A program made the position numbers and the translations under genes. Under the pieces are notes generated by a model, which worked only from the letters and a program-made list of their open reading frames with translations, made no database searches and had not been told where the DNA came from. Below, in pieces: positions 1-10,142 of a DNA stretch of 64,000 bases. The DNA comes from an uncultured Bacteroidales bacterium. Lineage in GTDB: Bacteria; Bacteroidota; Bacteroidia; Bacteroidales; UBA932. The stretch is from the NCBI GenBank assembly GCA_934717185.1, contig CAKUYQ010000012.1:1-64000 (forward strand). Direction: 5' to 3'. Each line of letters opens with the position of its first letter. The stretch's first letter is position 1.

Positions 1-1134
1 GCATCGAGAGTGTTTGAATATTTTAACGGTATGGTAGTAGATGTTGCTCAAGCCGGAGGTTTGGAGGCTGCTTTGGAAGGTGTTGCCGTTGCAGATCTTA
101 AAGGGCTTAGAGTTTCAGGTACTGTAGGAGAGGATGACTTTACATTCATAAGAGAAAGTCTTGTAAATCTTGAATGTTTGGATATTGCAGATACGGATCT
201 TTCAGAACTACCAATCTCCGCATTTGATTTTAGGAGTGCACAAAATAAAACACTTAAAGAGATTGTTTTACCTAAAGGCCTTACAAAGATAGGTAATTCT
301 GCATTTGTAATGTGTACTGCGTTGGAGAAACTGACATTACCATCAACTGTCAACGAGCTTGGACGTAAGATGCTTGAGGGTTGTAAAAAACTTACATCTA
401 TAAACATCCCTGCCGGGGTAACAGAAATTCCGGAAAGTTGTTTCTATGATGCAGGTCTTACCTCAATAGATATTCCTACTACAGTTACATCCATTGGTAG
501 CTTGGCATTTCAGGATTGTCCATTGGAGTCTGTGGTAATTCCATCATCGGTTACATCATTGGGCGAAGGTGGCGGTATATTTGGAAACTGGGCAGGGCCA
601 AATGGTAAACTGCAATCTATTGTAATAGAGGGTAATGTTACAAAGATACCGGATTGTTTTGCATATTTGCAACGTAATCTTGTGTCAGTTACTATTCCTA
701 ACAGTGTTACCCGTATAGGAGCAGATGCATTCTGTATATGTCCTATAGCTTCAGTTACTCTCCCCGAGTCATTGGAATTTATTGGCGCGAGAGCCTTTTC
801 GTATGCAAAACTTACGGAAATAACAATTCCGGGAAAGGTAAAGGAGATTGGTGACGCGGCATTTAACATGTGTAAGATTGCAACCATAGATCTGCCTGCT
901 TCAATAGAATCTGTGCATGCAACGGCATTTAGCTGGGCAGAAGCAACAACAGTTATATGTCGTGCGGAGGCAGTTCCTGCAACACCTAATACGGATGAGC
1001 TTGGTAACAGATGGTCTCCTTTTTATAAGCTGAAAAAGGGTAGTTGCAAGCTTAAAGTTCCTGCAGCATCTTTGGATGCATACAAGGCTGCTTGGGGTGA
1101 ATACTTTGGCGAGGAGAATATAGAGAGCCTGTAG
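1..1134 (+). CDS. BspA-type leucine-rich-repeat surface protein, 5'-partial
   Basis: The reading frame is open to the first base, so the GTG at 10 is probably internal and the N-terminus lies outside the window. The visible part is almost entirely LRR_5 (BspA/Treponema pallidum type) repeats of about 22-24 residues with the recurring pattern of IG..AF..C..L..I.IP.SV. The family is usually exported or surface-anchored and takes part in adhesion or matrix binding. The last 40 residues leave the repeat pattern and read like a short capping module. No sorting signal is visible at the C-terminus, so the anchor or export signal must be in the missing part. The family call is firm; the ligand is unknown. 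Confidence 0.85.
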   Translation, partial: ASRVFEYFNGMVVDVAQAGGLEAALEGVAVADLKGLRVSGTVGEDDFTFIRESLVNLECLDIADTDLSELPISAFDFRSAQNKTLKEIVLPKGLTKIGNSAFVMCTALEKLTLPSTVNELGRKMLEGCKKLTSINIPAGVTEIPESCFYDAGLTSIDIPTTVTSIGSLAFQDCPLESVVIPSSVTSLGEGGGIFGNWAGPNGKLQSIVIEGNVTKIPDCFAYLQRNLVSVTIPNSVTRIGADAFCICPIASVTLPESLEFIGARAFSYAKLTEITIPGKVKEIGDAAFNMCKIATIDLPASIESVHATAFSWAEATTVICRAEAVPATPNTDELGNRWSPFYKLKKGSCKLKVPAASLDAYKAAWGEYFGEENIESL

Positions 1135-1152
1135 TTAATAAGCTAAAGCCAC

Positions 1153-1194
1153 AACCGGGGGTGTCGGGAGTAATTTCGGTATCCTCGGTTTTTT
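1153..1194 (+). terminator. Rho-independent terminator after the LRR gene
   Basis: The arms AACCGGGG and CCTCGGTT pair with one G-U wobble and are followed by a run of T. Confidence 0.7.
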
Positions 1195-1212
1195 ATATAA
1201 AAACGGTTTTGT

Positions 1213-1220
1213 TATCTTTG
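1213..1220 (+). promoter_or_regulatory. Bacteroidota -7 box (TATCTTTG) for the antiporter
   Basis: TATCTTTG fits the Bacteroidota TAnnTTTG consensus and lies 22 bases before the ATG at 1243. No clear -33 TTTG is seen. Confidence 0.6.
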
Positions 1221-1242
1221 TAGACTTGAATACATCATACCT

Positions 1243-3315
1243 ATGAACCTGCTGCTGTTTTCAAATATAACCTTGCCGTTAGAGGATCCTATACTCAAAT
1301 CACTGTTGGTTTTGGGCATAATCCTGTTAGCTCCGCTTCTGTTGAACAAACTTAAGATACCATACCTTTTGGGGCTTATCATTGCCGGTGCGGTAATAGG
1401 TCCAAACGGACTTAACCTTGTTTTAAGAGACAGCAGTATGGAGCTGTTCGGTACGGCAGGTATCCTGTATATAATGTTCTTGTCGGGATTAGAATTGGAT
1501 ATGAAGGACTTTAGAAAGAACAGCTACAGGAGTGTGGTCTTTGGCCTTTATACATTCTGTATTCCGCTGCTTTTTGGAATATTAGCAGGTTACTATCTGT
1601 TGGGATTCTCCATCTATTCATCTATTCTGTTAGCGGGGCTGTTTGCTTCGCAGACACTTATAGCATATCCTATAGTAAGCAAGTTGGGAATTGCAAGAGA
1701 TAAGGCTGTAACAATAGCTGTTGGAGGAACCGTTATTACAGATACACTTGCCCTGCTGCTGCTTACTGTGGTTGTAGGGATAGCTACCGGGGTGGTGGAT
1801 GATACCTTCTGGTACAGGCTCAGTGGTTCTGTTATTGCCTGTATTGCGGTTATTGTGCTGCTTTTCCCTATTGTAGCCCATTGGTTCTTCAAATGGTGCA
1901 GCGACAGTGTGTCGCAATATATATTTGTACTCGTAATGGTGTTTGTGGGGGCGTGGCTCTCTCATCTTGCAGGATTGGAGCCTATAATAGGGGCGTTTTT
2001 GGCCGGGTTGGCATTAAACAGGCTTATCCCAAAGACCTCTGCCCTTATGAACAGGGTGGTCTTTGTAGGTAATGCACTGTTGATACCGTTCTTCCTTATA
2101 GGTGTTGGAATGTTGATAGATTACAGGGCGTTTTTCAGGGATTGGGAGAGCATAAAGGTTGCAGCGGTTATGATTGTGTTAGTAACTGTTGCAAAATTCA
2201 TAGCGGCATATCTTACGCAAAAGAGTTTTAGACTGTCTAAAGACCAGCGGACGCTTATCTTTGGGCTTAGCTCTGCGCATGTTGCAGCAACGCTTGCAGC
2301 TGTTATGGTGGGCTACAATGTTATAACGGGATATACGGAGACGGGAGAGCCTGTAAGGCTTCTTAATGAAAGTGTCCTTAACGGAACAATATTAATGATT
2401 CTGTTTACCTGTATAGTATCTACATTTGCAACTCAGGTGGGTGCTCATAATATTGCAATGAAGGGAGATGTCTCAGATGCAGATGAATCTGATAAAGAGC
2501 ATGTGGCGGAGCATGTTCTTATTCCTGTAGAACCTAATGGCAATACAGAGGAGTTGGTGGCGTTGGGAATAGCCATTACAAAACAGAAACATCGCAGCCT
2601 GTATGCACTAAGGGCTTTGGATAACAGATTGGATGATTCGGATACGCAGAAAGATGCGCAAAAGCTGTTGGACAGGGCCGTTACGGCTGCATCCGCTGCA
2701 AATATCCATATAGACAGTCTGCTAAGGTATGATGTGAATGAGGTGAATGCCATTGTGAGCGTTGTTCTTGAGAGAAATATAACGGATTTAGTGGTAGAGC
2801 GTAATAATTTTGAGACGGCACAGTTTAGCAGAAGCCTGCACGACATAATATATGGTACCAATGTGACAACATTCATATACAGGTCTGTACAGCATTTTGC
2901 AACAATAAGGCGACATATTGTTGTTGTGCCAAAACGGGCGGAGCTTGAGGCAGGGTTCAATACATGGGTGTTGCGTGTGCGCCATTTGGCACATGACACA
3001 AAGAGCAGACTGCTCTTTTATGCAACCGAACCTACACTGCAGCAACTGCAGAAAAAGAGACGAAAGGTTGATATTGCAACATACTCTGCATATCCGGCAG
3101 AGGAGAATTTGGAGAGGCAGATTTCCAATATTCTGCAGGTGATAAAAAGTGATGATTGCTTGTGGGTGGTAATGAGCCGCAAAGATGGTGTTTCGTATCA
3201 GACCTGCATGAGCAGAATTCCTGCATTTGTAGAGCGGAGCCTGCCGCAAAGCAACTATGTTCTTCTTTTCCCGGTACAGGCTGCAGCAGAGGATGGAGAC
3301 AGCAGATATATATAA
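1243..3315 (+). CDS. CPA2-family cation:proton antiporter with C-terminal USP-like domain
   Basis: This 690-residue inner-membrane protein has about twelve hydrophobic segments in residues 1-400, with the glycine-rich Na+/H+ exchanger pattern (LGLIIAGAVIGPNG near 45; LAGLEPIIGAFLAGLALNRL near 240). CPA2 carriers (KefB/NapA type) exchange Na+ or K+ for protons. Residues from about 415 onward are soluble and resemble a universal-stress-protein-like domain, which in several Bacteroidota homologues is fused here instead of the TrkA-N domain of KefB. The gene has its own promoter and stands alone between two terminated units. Ion specificity cannot be read from the sequence. Confidence 0.85.
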   Translation: MNLLLFSNITLPLEDPILKSLLVLGIILLAPLLLNKLKIPYLLGLIIAGAVIGPNGLNLVLRDSSMELFGTAGILYIMFLSGLELDMKDFRKNSYRSVVFGLYTFCIPLLFGILAGYYLLGFSIYSSILLAGLFASQTLIAYPIVSKLGIARDKAVTIAVGGTVITDTLALLLLTVVVGIATGVVDDTFWYRLSGSVIACIAVIVLLFPIVAHWFFKWCSDSVSQYIFVLVMVFVGAWLSHLAGLEPIIGAFLAGLALNRLIPKTSALMNRVVFVGNALLIPFFLIGVGMLIDYRAFFRDWESIKVAAVMIVLVTVAKFIAAYLTQKSFRLSKDQRTLIFGLSSAHVAATLAAVMVGYNVITGYTETGEPVRLLNESVLNGTILMILFTCIVSTFATQVGAHNIAMKGDVSDADESDKEHVAEHVLIPVEPNGNTEELVALGIAITKQKHRSLYALRALDNRLDDSDTQKDAQKLLDRAVTAASAANIHIDSLLRYDVNEVNAIVSVVLERNITDLVVERNNFETAQFSRSLHDIIYGTNVTTFIYRSVQHFATIRRHIVVVPKRAELEAGFNTWVLRVRHLAHDTKSRLLFYATEPTLQQLQKKRRKVDIATYSAYPAEENLERQISNILQVIKSDDCLWVVMSRKDGVSYQTCMSRIPAFVERSLPQSNYVLLFPVQAAAEDGDSRYI

Positions 3316-3405
3316 TGGTTGCAGCTTAAACCTATATGTTGTTGGATAATCTAATATAGACGTTAATTCTAAATAATTAATATAAAAAACGATACAAGAC
3401 AGTTT

Positions 3406-6400
3406 ATGAAAAAACTATTATTGACCTTAGCTTTATCTGTATGTGCAGGGGCTGCAGTTCCGGCCCTTGCGCAGCAGAAATCAAAACCTGCAATGGATCA
3501 CAGTGTGTATGACAACTGGAAAAACCTTACACGTATCCGCTCGGTTTATAACAGCAATCTCTTCTATTATTCGGTAAACCCGCAGGAGGGGGACAATGTT
3601 TTTGTTGTCTACGATGCAAAAACAGGAAAAGAGCAGAGATTTGACAGATTCTTTCCGGCTGATTTCTCTGTAGACGGCAAATGGATGGTTGGAACAATCA
3701 GAGCCACATACAAACAGGTAAGAGATGCAAAGATCAACAAGGAAAAGAAACGCCCCAATGCAGAGGCGCCAAAAGATACCTTGGCAGTTGTAAATCTGCA
3801 GACAGGTGCCATTCAAAAATATCCAAACTACAAGAGCCTTTCTACTCCCGATATTCTAAAAGACAATTTTGCCTTTATGCTTAAACCTCAAAAGGAGGAT
3901 GCAAAAAAGAAACAGGCAGATACCACAAAGGCAGCTAATGACAGTACAAAGGTAAAGGCTGTGAAGCCTGCTCCGGAGAGCAACCTTTATGTGATGAATA
4001 TGGCAAAAGGTACAATAGATACCATAAAGAATGTAGACAAATACAGGTTCATGCGTAACGGTACCCTTGCTTACATTACCAAACTTCCCGAGGAGAAGAA
4101 AGACAACAAGAAGGGAAAAGACTCATCAAAGGTTGAGGCTTCAAAGGCACTTACAAAGACAGACCTCAGAGCCGATATGGATACAATGAAGTTTGGTCTG
4201 TTCCTTTATGAGCCTGCAACAAAGGTAGCTAAAGAAATTCTGATAGGAAGAAAAGGGGCAAAAATAAATCTTCCTGTAAGAAATACTGCAACAGGTTATT
4301 ATGCCTTTATGGCTCAGTTGGATACTGCAAAAAAAGCCAAGAACAACTTTGCTGTCTATATGTACAACGGCAAGGGGACAGCCTTTAAGGTGGCGGACAG
4401 TACATCTGCAGGGCTTCCAAAAGGCTGGATAATAAGCGAAAACGGAAAGGTAAGCTTTAGCAGGAGCGGAAACAGACTCTTCTTTGGAACATCTCCAAAA
4501 CCTGCCGAGAAAGATACCACCCTATACGATTTTGAGCGTGCAAAATTGGATATATGGTCTTGGGATGCAGACTACAACCAGCCGATGCAGCTTCTTAACA
4601 AGCAGAAGGATCTTAAGAAGACATACACTGCGTTCATTAATGTAAACGAGGCATCGGCCGGGAAACTTGGCAGACTTAATCAGATTGCAGATGAGAACTT
4701 TGAATATGTTATGCCGCTTGCAAACGGCGATTCGGACTACGCGATTGTAAACTATACAACAAAAGCAAACAAGATTCAGACACAGTGGGATGTGGTACCG
4801 CTTACAGACTACTATGTTAAGAATGTTAAGACCGGTGAGATAAAATCTGTTGCCAAAGAGAGCAGAATATACTTTATGTCTCAGTCTGCAGACGGCAAGT
4901 GGAGAGTGGGTTACAACTATGCAGACAGCTGCTGGTATGCTTTGAATGTTCCTACCGGAGACATAAAGAACATTACCAAGGATATTCCTGTGAACTTCTA
5001 CGATGAGTCCAACGACAGACCTATGCCTGCAGAGCCGTACAGAGGGACAACATTCCTCTCAGATAATACGGTTATTATTCCCGACAAATACGACTATTGG
5101 AAGATAGATCTTGAGGGGAAGAGAGAGCCTGTAAACTTTACAAACGGTGTTGGTAGAGCCAACAAGCGTACTTTGAGAGTTTTGGACTTTAACAATGATA
5201 CCCTTGAGTTCAGAAAGGGGGGAATAGATATAAACAGCCCTATTTATCTGAGCACATTCAATGAAAAAACAAAAATGGATGGTGTTTATGAATTGCTTGG
5301 TGCAAACAAGATTTTTGGTGCTCCTGCAAACGTAAAGAATGCAAAGGCTCCAAAATATGGTGCAAAAATTACCATGCTTACAGAGCAGCCTGCATATTTT
5401 GGCGCATTTGCAATGTGGAAAGACAAGACTCCTAAGTTTGCCTATACAAAGGGGCGCTTTGAAACAGGTGTAAATGTATGGTTTACTGCAGACAAGTTTG
5501 CTACCGAGAAACAGTTGTCAGATATTAATCCGCAGCAGAGAGAGTATAACTGGGGTACTGCCCAACTGTTCAGCTGGAAGACTGCAGACGGCATAGATGC
5601 AGAGGGTATTCTTTTTAAACCGGAGGATTTTGACCCTAACAAGAAATATCCTGTAATGATCTATTTCTATGAGAAGAACTCGGAGACCCTCTATATGCCA
5701 AGAGTGCCTGCTCCAAGCCGTTCAACAGTGAACATACCTATGTTTGTAAGTAACGGATATATTGTTTTTGTTCCCGACATGTACTACACAGACGGTCATC
5801 CGGGCAAATCTGCAATGAAATCGCTTATGCCTGCAGTTGAGAAATTGGAGAAGGAGTTCAGCTGGATAGACGGCAGCAAGATGGCTATTCAGGGACAGAG
5901 CTGGGGCGGTTATCAGGTTGCATATATAATAACTCAGACAGACAAGTTTGCGGCAGCAGGTGCGGGTGCTCCTGTTTCAAATATGACAAGTGCGTACGGT
6001 GGAATGCGCTGGGGCTCCGGAATGACACGCCAGTTCCAGTATGAGCAGACACAGAGCCGTATAGGAAAGAACCTATGGGACGGCTTTGACCTGTATGTAG
6101 AGAACTCGCCTTTGTTCTTTGTTCCTGCTGTAAAGACCCCTGTGCTTATTATGCACAATGACCAGGATGGAGCGGTTCCATGGTATCAGGGTATTGAGTT
6201 CTTTACAGGCCTGAGGCGTTTGGGCAAGGTTGCATGGTTGCTGCAGTACAACGATGAGGATCACAATCTTGTAGAGCGTAAGAATGCAAAGGATTTGAGT
6301 ATAAGATTACAGCAGTTCTTTGACCACTACCTTAAGGGTGCTCCTATGCCTAAATGGATGACTCCTCACGGAAGGCCTGCTGTAGACAAAGACTTTACAA

Positions 6401-6423
6401 TGTCTTACGAGTTGTGTGAGTAG
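3406..6423 (+). CDS. S9 family (prolyl oligopeptidase-type) exported peptidase
   Basis: The 1005-residue protein begins with a signal peptide ending near ALAQ (residue 23). A long beta-propeller region, with lysine-rich inserts around 165-250, precedes a C-terminal alpha/beta hydrolase domain. The catalytic triad is readable: Ser832 in GQSWGGY, Asp921 in HNDQDGAVP and His953 in DEDHN. S9 enzymes remove dipeptides or cleave short peptides in the periplasm, consistent with a peptide-using lifestyle. It is longer than the typical DPP (about 700-750 residues), mainly through the propeller. A second S9 gene follows at 6573. The exact cleavage specificity is not predictable. Confidence 0.9.
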   Translation: MKKLLLTLALSVCAGAAVPALAQQKSKPAMDHSVYDNWKNLTRIRSVYNSNLFYYSVNPQEGDNVFVVYDAKTGKEQRFDRFFPADFSVDGKWMVGTIRATYKQVRDAKINKEKKRPNAEAPKDTLAVVNLQTGAIQKYPNYKSLSTPDILKDNFAFMLKPQKEDAKKKQADTTKAANDSTKVKAVKPAPESNLYVMNMAKGTIDTIKNVDKYRFMRNGTLAYITKLPEEKKDNKKGKDSSKVEASKALTKTDLRADMDTMKFGLFLYEPATKVAKEILIGRKGAKINLPVRNTATGYYAFMAQLDTAKKAKNNFAVYMYNGKGTAFKVADSTSAGLPKGWIISENGKVSFSRSGNRLFFGTSPKPAEKDTTLYDFERAKLDIWSWDADYNQPMQLLNKQKDLKKTYTAFINVNEASAGKLGRLNQIADENFEYVMPLANGDSDYAIVNYTTKANKIQTQWDVVPLTDYYVKNVKTGEIKSVAKESRIYFMSQSADGKWRVGYNYADSCWYALNVPTGDIKNITKDIPVNFYDESNDRPMPAEPYRGTTFLSDNTVIIPDKYDYWKIDLEGKREPVNFTNGVGRANKRTLRVLDFNNDTLEFRKGGIDINSPIYLSTFNEKTKMDGVYELLGANKIFGAPANVKNAKAPKYGAKITMLTEQPAYFGAFAMWKDKTPKFAYTKGRFETGVNVWFTADKFATEKQLSDINPQQREYNWGTAQLFSWKTADGIDAEGILFKPEDFDPNKKYPVMIYFYEKNSETLYMPRVPAPSRSTVNIPMFVSNGYIVFVPDMYYTDGHPGKSAMKSLMPAVEKLEKEFSWIDGSKMAIQGQSWGGYQVAYIITQTDKFAAAGAGAPVSNMTSAYGGMRWGSGMTRQFQYEQTQSRIGKNLWDGFDLYVENSPLFFVPAVKTPVLIMHNDQDGAVPWYQGIEFFTGLRRLGKVAWLLQYNDEDHNLVERKNAKDLSIRLQQFFDHYLKGAPMPKWMTPHGRPAVDKDFTMSYELCE

Positions 6424-6530
6424 CTTTGGCTTTGGCTGATTTTGAAAGTAGAGAGAGTAAAACTGTTGCTGATTATGTTGCAAATAATAGTTTTAGCCAA
6501 CGCTAATGCTAAAGCAAATGCCAAAGCTGA
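6424..6530. repeat. GCNAAN palindromic intergenic repeat (locus 1)
   Basis: A left arm of TTGGC-type hexamers at 6424-6438 faces a right arm of GCNAAN hexamers at 6495-6529 (GCCAACGCTAATGCTAAAGC). The spacer contains the purine run AGTAGAGAGAGTAAA. It is the shortest two-armed member of the family seen at 13.9, 14.05, 49.3, 51.9 and 55.7 kb. Confidence 0.75.
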
Positions 6531-6572
6531 ATCAAATCAGTTATATAGTAATATAATTTAGATATATATAAG

Positions 6573-8804
6573 ATGAAAATAATGAAAGCTATATTGTCGG
6601 CTGCAGTGGTGGTTTCCGCTGCAGGTTGCGGCGGAGGTGGCGGACAGCAGCCATCCCAATCGAATGAACCGATTATCGGGAAGCAAAAAATAGAAATAAA
6701 GGAGGGGAGACTTACCCCGGAGATTATGCACATGATGGGCAAGGTCTCAGACCCTCAGGTTTCTCCTAACGGGAAACATATTCTTTACGGGGTTACATAT
6801 ACAAGCATTGAACAGAACAAGGGCAACCGCGAGCTGTTCCTCATTAATGCAGACGGCAGTGGTAATGTGCAGCTTATGAGCACTCCAAAGAGCGAAAGCA
6901 ACGCACGTTGGATAGATGACAGCAAGATTGCCTATATGCGCGGAGGGCAGATTTTTGTGGCAGACCTCTCTACAGACTACACAAAACTGATAAACGAAAA
7001 GCAGATGTCGGCATTCGTTGAGGGGGAGGAGGCCGATGCCTTTGAGTTGTCTGCCGATGCTTCCAAAATAATGTATATTAAGAATATAAAGGCCAATATT
7101 GTACCAACAGACCTTTACCCCGATCTTAAAAAGGCTACAGGAAGGACAATCACCGGTCTTATGTACCGTCATTGGGATCATTTTGTTGAGACCATACCTC
7201 ATACCTTTATTGCAGACTTTAATGCCGAGGCTCAGGGCGCTATAATCAAACCGGGCAGCGTTGCCTCTCCGGGTCTGATAAATGAAAAAGATATTCTGCT
7301 TCCCGACGAAGCCGCTTTTGAACTTCCTACACTTCCGTTTGGCGGTTTGGAGCAGCTGAGCTGGAGCCCTAACGGCAAGATGATCGCCTACTCGTGCAGA
7401 AAGCTCACAGGTAGGGATTATGCTTTCTCTACAAATACCTCTATCTATCTGTATAATGTAGAGAGCGGTGAAACACAGATTATTACCCCTGGTATTCACG
7501 GTTACGACACAGACCCTTCATTCTCTCCAGACGGCAGTAAACTTGCCTATATAAGCATGGAGAGAGACGGCTATGAGGCAGACAAGAAGCGCCTTTTTGT
7601 ATATGATATGCAGAGCGGTGCAAAGAGCGAACTTACTACAGATTACAAATACAACGTTGAGTCTGTTACATGGGCTCCCGATGGCAACTCTGTCTACTTC
7701 ACCTCTTGCGTAAATGGTCTTACTGCAATATTCAATGTTGATGTAAACAAGAAACTTGGCGGTGCTATAGCAGACAATCTTGCTACAGGCCCTATAGATG
7801 ACAGCTTTAACTATGGAGAGGGTATTAGGAGAATTACCTCCGTTTCTGTGATAAACGATTTTGATGCTCCTGCAATCCTTCCTATGGAGGACGGGTCGTA
7901 CAGACTTGTTGCTACCAACAAGAGTATGTTGCGTCCTAATGAGATTGTCTCTGTTGACCCTGCCACAGGTACTGTTACAGAGCTTACTCAGGAGAACAAG
8001 GAGATTTTGGAGGTGTTGGATACTCCAACCGTTGAGGCTCGTTGGATGAAGACCGTAGACAACAAGAATATGCTTACATGGATTGTCTACCCTCCTCATT
8101 TTGACAAATCAAAGGTTTATCCGGCAGTCATGATGTGCTTGGGAGGCCCTCAAGGTACAATAAGCCAGGGCTTCTCTACCCGTTGGAACTATAGGCTTAT
8201 GGCTCAGCAGGGTTATATAGTTATCCTTCCTAACAGAAGGGGTACAACAGCTTTCGGCCAGCCTTGGTGCGAGCAGATTTCCGGGGATTACTGCGGTCTT
8301 AACATGCAGGATTATCTTACAGCGGTAGATGAAATGAAGAAGGAGCCGTATGTTGGCAAGGTGGCTGCCACAGGTGCAAGTTACGGCGGTTACTCTGTTT
8401 ATTATCTTGCAGGTATCCATAAGAACCGTTTCTCGGCTCTTATTGCACATGCTGGTATATTCAACCAGGAGTCTATGTATATGATGACAGAGGAGATGTG
8501 GTTCCCTAAATGGGATAACGGTGGTGCCCCTTGGGATACCAATCCTGTAGCGGTAAGGCATTACAGCAATTCTCCTCATAAACTTATAAAGAATTGGAAT
8601 ACCCCTATCCTTATCACTCACGGCGAGATGGATTACAGGGTTCCTGTTGATCAGGGAATGCAGGCATTTAATGCTGCTCAGATGATGGGCGTTCCTTCCC
8701 GTATGATTCTTTTCCCTGAGGAGAACCACTGGATTCTACGCCCTCAGAACTCTGTTCAGTGGAACAGGGAGTTCTTTGGCTGGTTAGACAAATATTGCAA
8801 ATAA
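6573..8804 (+). CDS. S9 family dipeptidyl-peptidase-like lipoprotein
   Basis: A 743-residue protein with a lipoprotein signal: the hydrophobic segment ends in SAAGC followed by a glycine run, so it is likely membrane-anchored. WD40-like PD40 propeller repeats (for example LSWSPNGKMIAYS near 262 and PSFSPDGSKLAYIS near 315) fill residues 50-470. The hydrolase domain shows Ser603 in GASYGGY, Asp687 in HGEMDYRVP and His719 in EENHW, matching DPP5/prolyl oligopeptidase enzymes that take oligopeptides to dipeptides. With the preceding S9 gene it forms a peptide-degrading pair separated only by a GCNAAN repeat. Confidence 0.9.
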   Translation: MKIMKAILSAAVVVSAAGCGGGGGQQPSQSNEPIIGKQKIEIKEGRLTPEIMHMMGKVSDPQVSPNGKHILYGVTYTSIEQNKGNRELFLINADGSGNVQLMSTPKSESNARWIDDSKIAYMRGGQIFVADLSTDYTKLINEKQMSAFVEGEEADAFELSADASKIMYIKNIKANIVPTDLYPDLKKATGRTITGLMYRHWDHFVETIPHTFIADFNAEAQGAIIKPGSVASPGLINEKDILLPDEAAFELPTLPFGGLEQLSWSPNGKMIAYSCRKLTGRDYAFSTNTSIYLYNVESGETQIITPGIHGYDTDPSFSPDGSKLAYISMERDGYEADKKRLFVYDMQSGAKSELTTDYKYNVESVTWAPDGNSVYFTSCVNGLTAIFNVDVNKKLGGAIADNLATGPIDDSFNYGEGIRRITSVSVINDFDAPAILPMEDGSYRLVATNKSMLRPNEIVSVDPATGTVTELTQENKEILEVLDTPTVEARWMKTVDNKNMLTWIVYPPHFDKSKVYPAVMMCLGGPQGTISQGFSTRWNYRLMAQQGYIVILPNRRGTTAFGQPWCEQISGDYCGLNMQDYLTAVDEMKKEPYVGKVAATGASYGGYSVYYLAGIHKNRFSALIAHAGIFNQESMYMMTEEMWFPKWDNGGAPWDTNPVAVRHYSNSPHKLIKNWNTPILITHGEMDYRVPVDQGMQAFNAAQMMGVPSRMILFPEENHWILRPQNSVQWNREFFGWLDKYCK

Positions 8805-8814
8805 TTGTTGTGTT

Positions 8815-8826
8815 TTGTCGGGAAGC
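8815..8826 (+). repeat. 12-mer motif TTGTCGGGAAGC, intergenic copy
   Basis: An exact copy 10 bases after the stop of the second S9 gene and upstream of its terminator hairpin. It is one of two copies that lie outside coding sequence. Confidence 0.85.
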
Positions 8827-8844
8827 GTCGTAAGATGAAAAAAT

Positions 8845-8880
8845 TTAAGGCTGCAGTGTTGTTATGCTCTGCAGCCTTTT
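8845..8880 (+). terminator. Rho-independent terminator after the S9 pair
   Basis: AAGGCTGCAG and CTGCAGCCTT form a perfect 10-bp stem with a 12-base loop, followed by TTTT. Confidence 0.85.
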
Positions 8881-8979
8881 CCCTATAAAAATGCCTCTAT
8901 GTTGCACCTCAGAAAATTTTCCAACGAATGATGGATTGCAAAAGCATCCGGAATGAGAGCCAATGCCAAATAAATGTTA

Positions 8980-8987
8980 TAACTTTG
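8980..8987 (+). promoter_or_regulatory. -7 box TAACTTTG for the acyl-CoA reductase operon
   Basis: The TAnnTTTG match lies 45 bases before the ATG at 9033, after an upstream terminator, so it is the expected start of the 9033-11476 operon. Confidence 0.6.
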
Positions 8988-9032
8988 CCAAACTTACGGT
9001 TTGCGAGTAGTTTTACGTAAAGGGTATCCATT

Positions 9033-10142
9033 ATGTTAGAAGGAGTTTCGGATAAAGCATATCAGCTATCAAATGAGTTGGCATCTGCAGTGCCTGTTTT
9101 AAGGATGCGGGCAGATAACGGTCTATATGACAAGGTGTTTGAGACGGCATTTGCGGCGAATGAGTTTTTTACGCCGTACATGGTAAAGTATGCGTTTGGC
9201 GAAGTTTGCTCTATGATTGAGCACTCCCGTCTGTTGGCAGAGATGATAGATAATTATATCACTCCGCTTCCCGACAAATCTCTCATTGAAGGTGAAGTAA
9301 CGGTGGAGGCAGGAGCGTTACGGGATACAGCCACCCGCAATGTGCTTATAATTATGGCCGGCAACATTCCATTGGTAGGTTTCCACGATTTTCTTTGTGC
9401 CATTTTGTGCGGATATGACGCAGTTGTCAAACTTTCGTCAAAAGATGCCGTTCTGCTACCTTGGCTATATGGTGAGTTGGAGGAATTGTGCCCGGCTGTG
9501 AGGGGAAGGGCAACTTTTATTAGAAACAAGGAGGAGTTGCAAGGAGTTAGAAAAACAGATATAGAGGCTGTTTTGGCAACCGGGAGCAGCTCCACGGTAG
9601 AGACTATAAACAGGGAATTTGCCGGCGTTCCTGTTCTGAGCCGCGGCAGCCGGTTTAGCTTTGCTCTGCTTAAAGGGGATGAAACTGAGGAACAGATAGA
9701 AGCCCTTTGCGATGATATGTTTCTCTATTACGGTCTTGGCTGCAGAAGCGTAAGCAACCTGTTTGTCCCTAAAGGCTATGACTTTACAAAGATAATAGAG
9801 CATGGGCAGAGGTATAAGGAAATACTCGCCGGAAAAAGATGGCGCAACAGCTATAAAAGGTGCAGAGCCATTGCCGTTATGGATGGCATTTACATTGCCA
9901 ACGGAGGCTTTTTTACGCTTGTAGAAAAGGGACAACCATGGATGGAAATGAGCGAGATAGGGGTATGGTATTACAACAATATAGGTGACGTTGAACAATT
10001 TGAGGAGAAATTTAAGGATAATATTCAAAAAAAATATCTTACCTTTGGATTGGCTCAGAGACCTAAAGTCAACGAGTTTGCAGATAATAAAAATAGTATA
10101 TTCTTTCTTTTACATAATATAGGCTATGATTTACAAATATAA
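9033..10142 (+). CDS. LuxC-type acyl-CoA reductase
   Basis: The 369-residue protein fits the Bacteroidota branch of the LuxC acyl-CoA reductase family, which reduces acyl-CoA or acyl-enzyme to a fatty aldehyde with NAD(P)H. Residues 100-130 (NVLIIMAGNIPLVGFHD) resemble the aldehyde-dehydrogenase-like nucleotide-binding region, and Cys237 in GLGCRSV is the likely acyl-accepting nucleophile. It overlaps the next gene by 17 bases, so the two are probably co-translated. No luxE/luxD partner is adjacent; the acyl-CoA ligase at 23260 is too far to be an operon partner. The physiological aldehyde is unknown. Confidence 0.85.
   Translation: MLEGVSDKAYQLSNELASAVPVLRMRADNGLYDKVFETAFAANEFFTPYMVKYAFGEVCSMIEHSRLLAEMIDNYITPLPDKSLIEGEVTVEAGALRDTATRNVLIIMAGNIPLVGFHDFLCAILCGYDAVVKLSSKDAVLLPWLYGELEELCPAVRGRATFIRNKEELQGVRKTDIEAVLATGSSSTVETINREFAGVPVLSRGSRFSFALLKGDETEEQIEALCDDMFLYYGLGCRSVSNLFVPKGYDFTKIIEHGQRYKEILAGKRWRNSYKRCRAIAVMDGIYIANGGFFTLVEKGQPWMEMSEIGVWYYNNIGDVEQFEEKFKDNIQKKYLTFGLAQRPKVNEFADNKNSIFFLLHNIGYDLQI
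9266..9277 (-). repeat. 12-mer motif (reverse orientation), inside the acyl-CoA reductase gene
   Basis: GCTTCCCGACAA is read here as part of the codons for L-P-D-K. It lies 440 bases from the inverted intergenic copy at 8815. Confidence 0.85.
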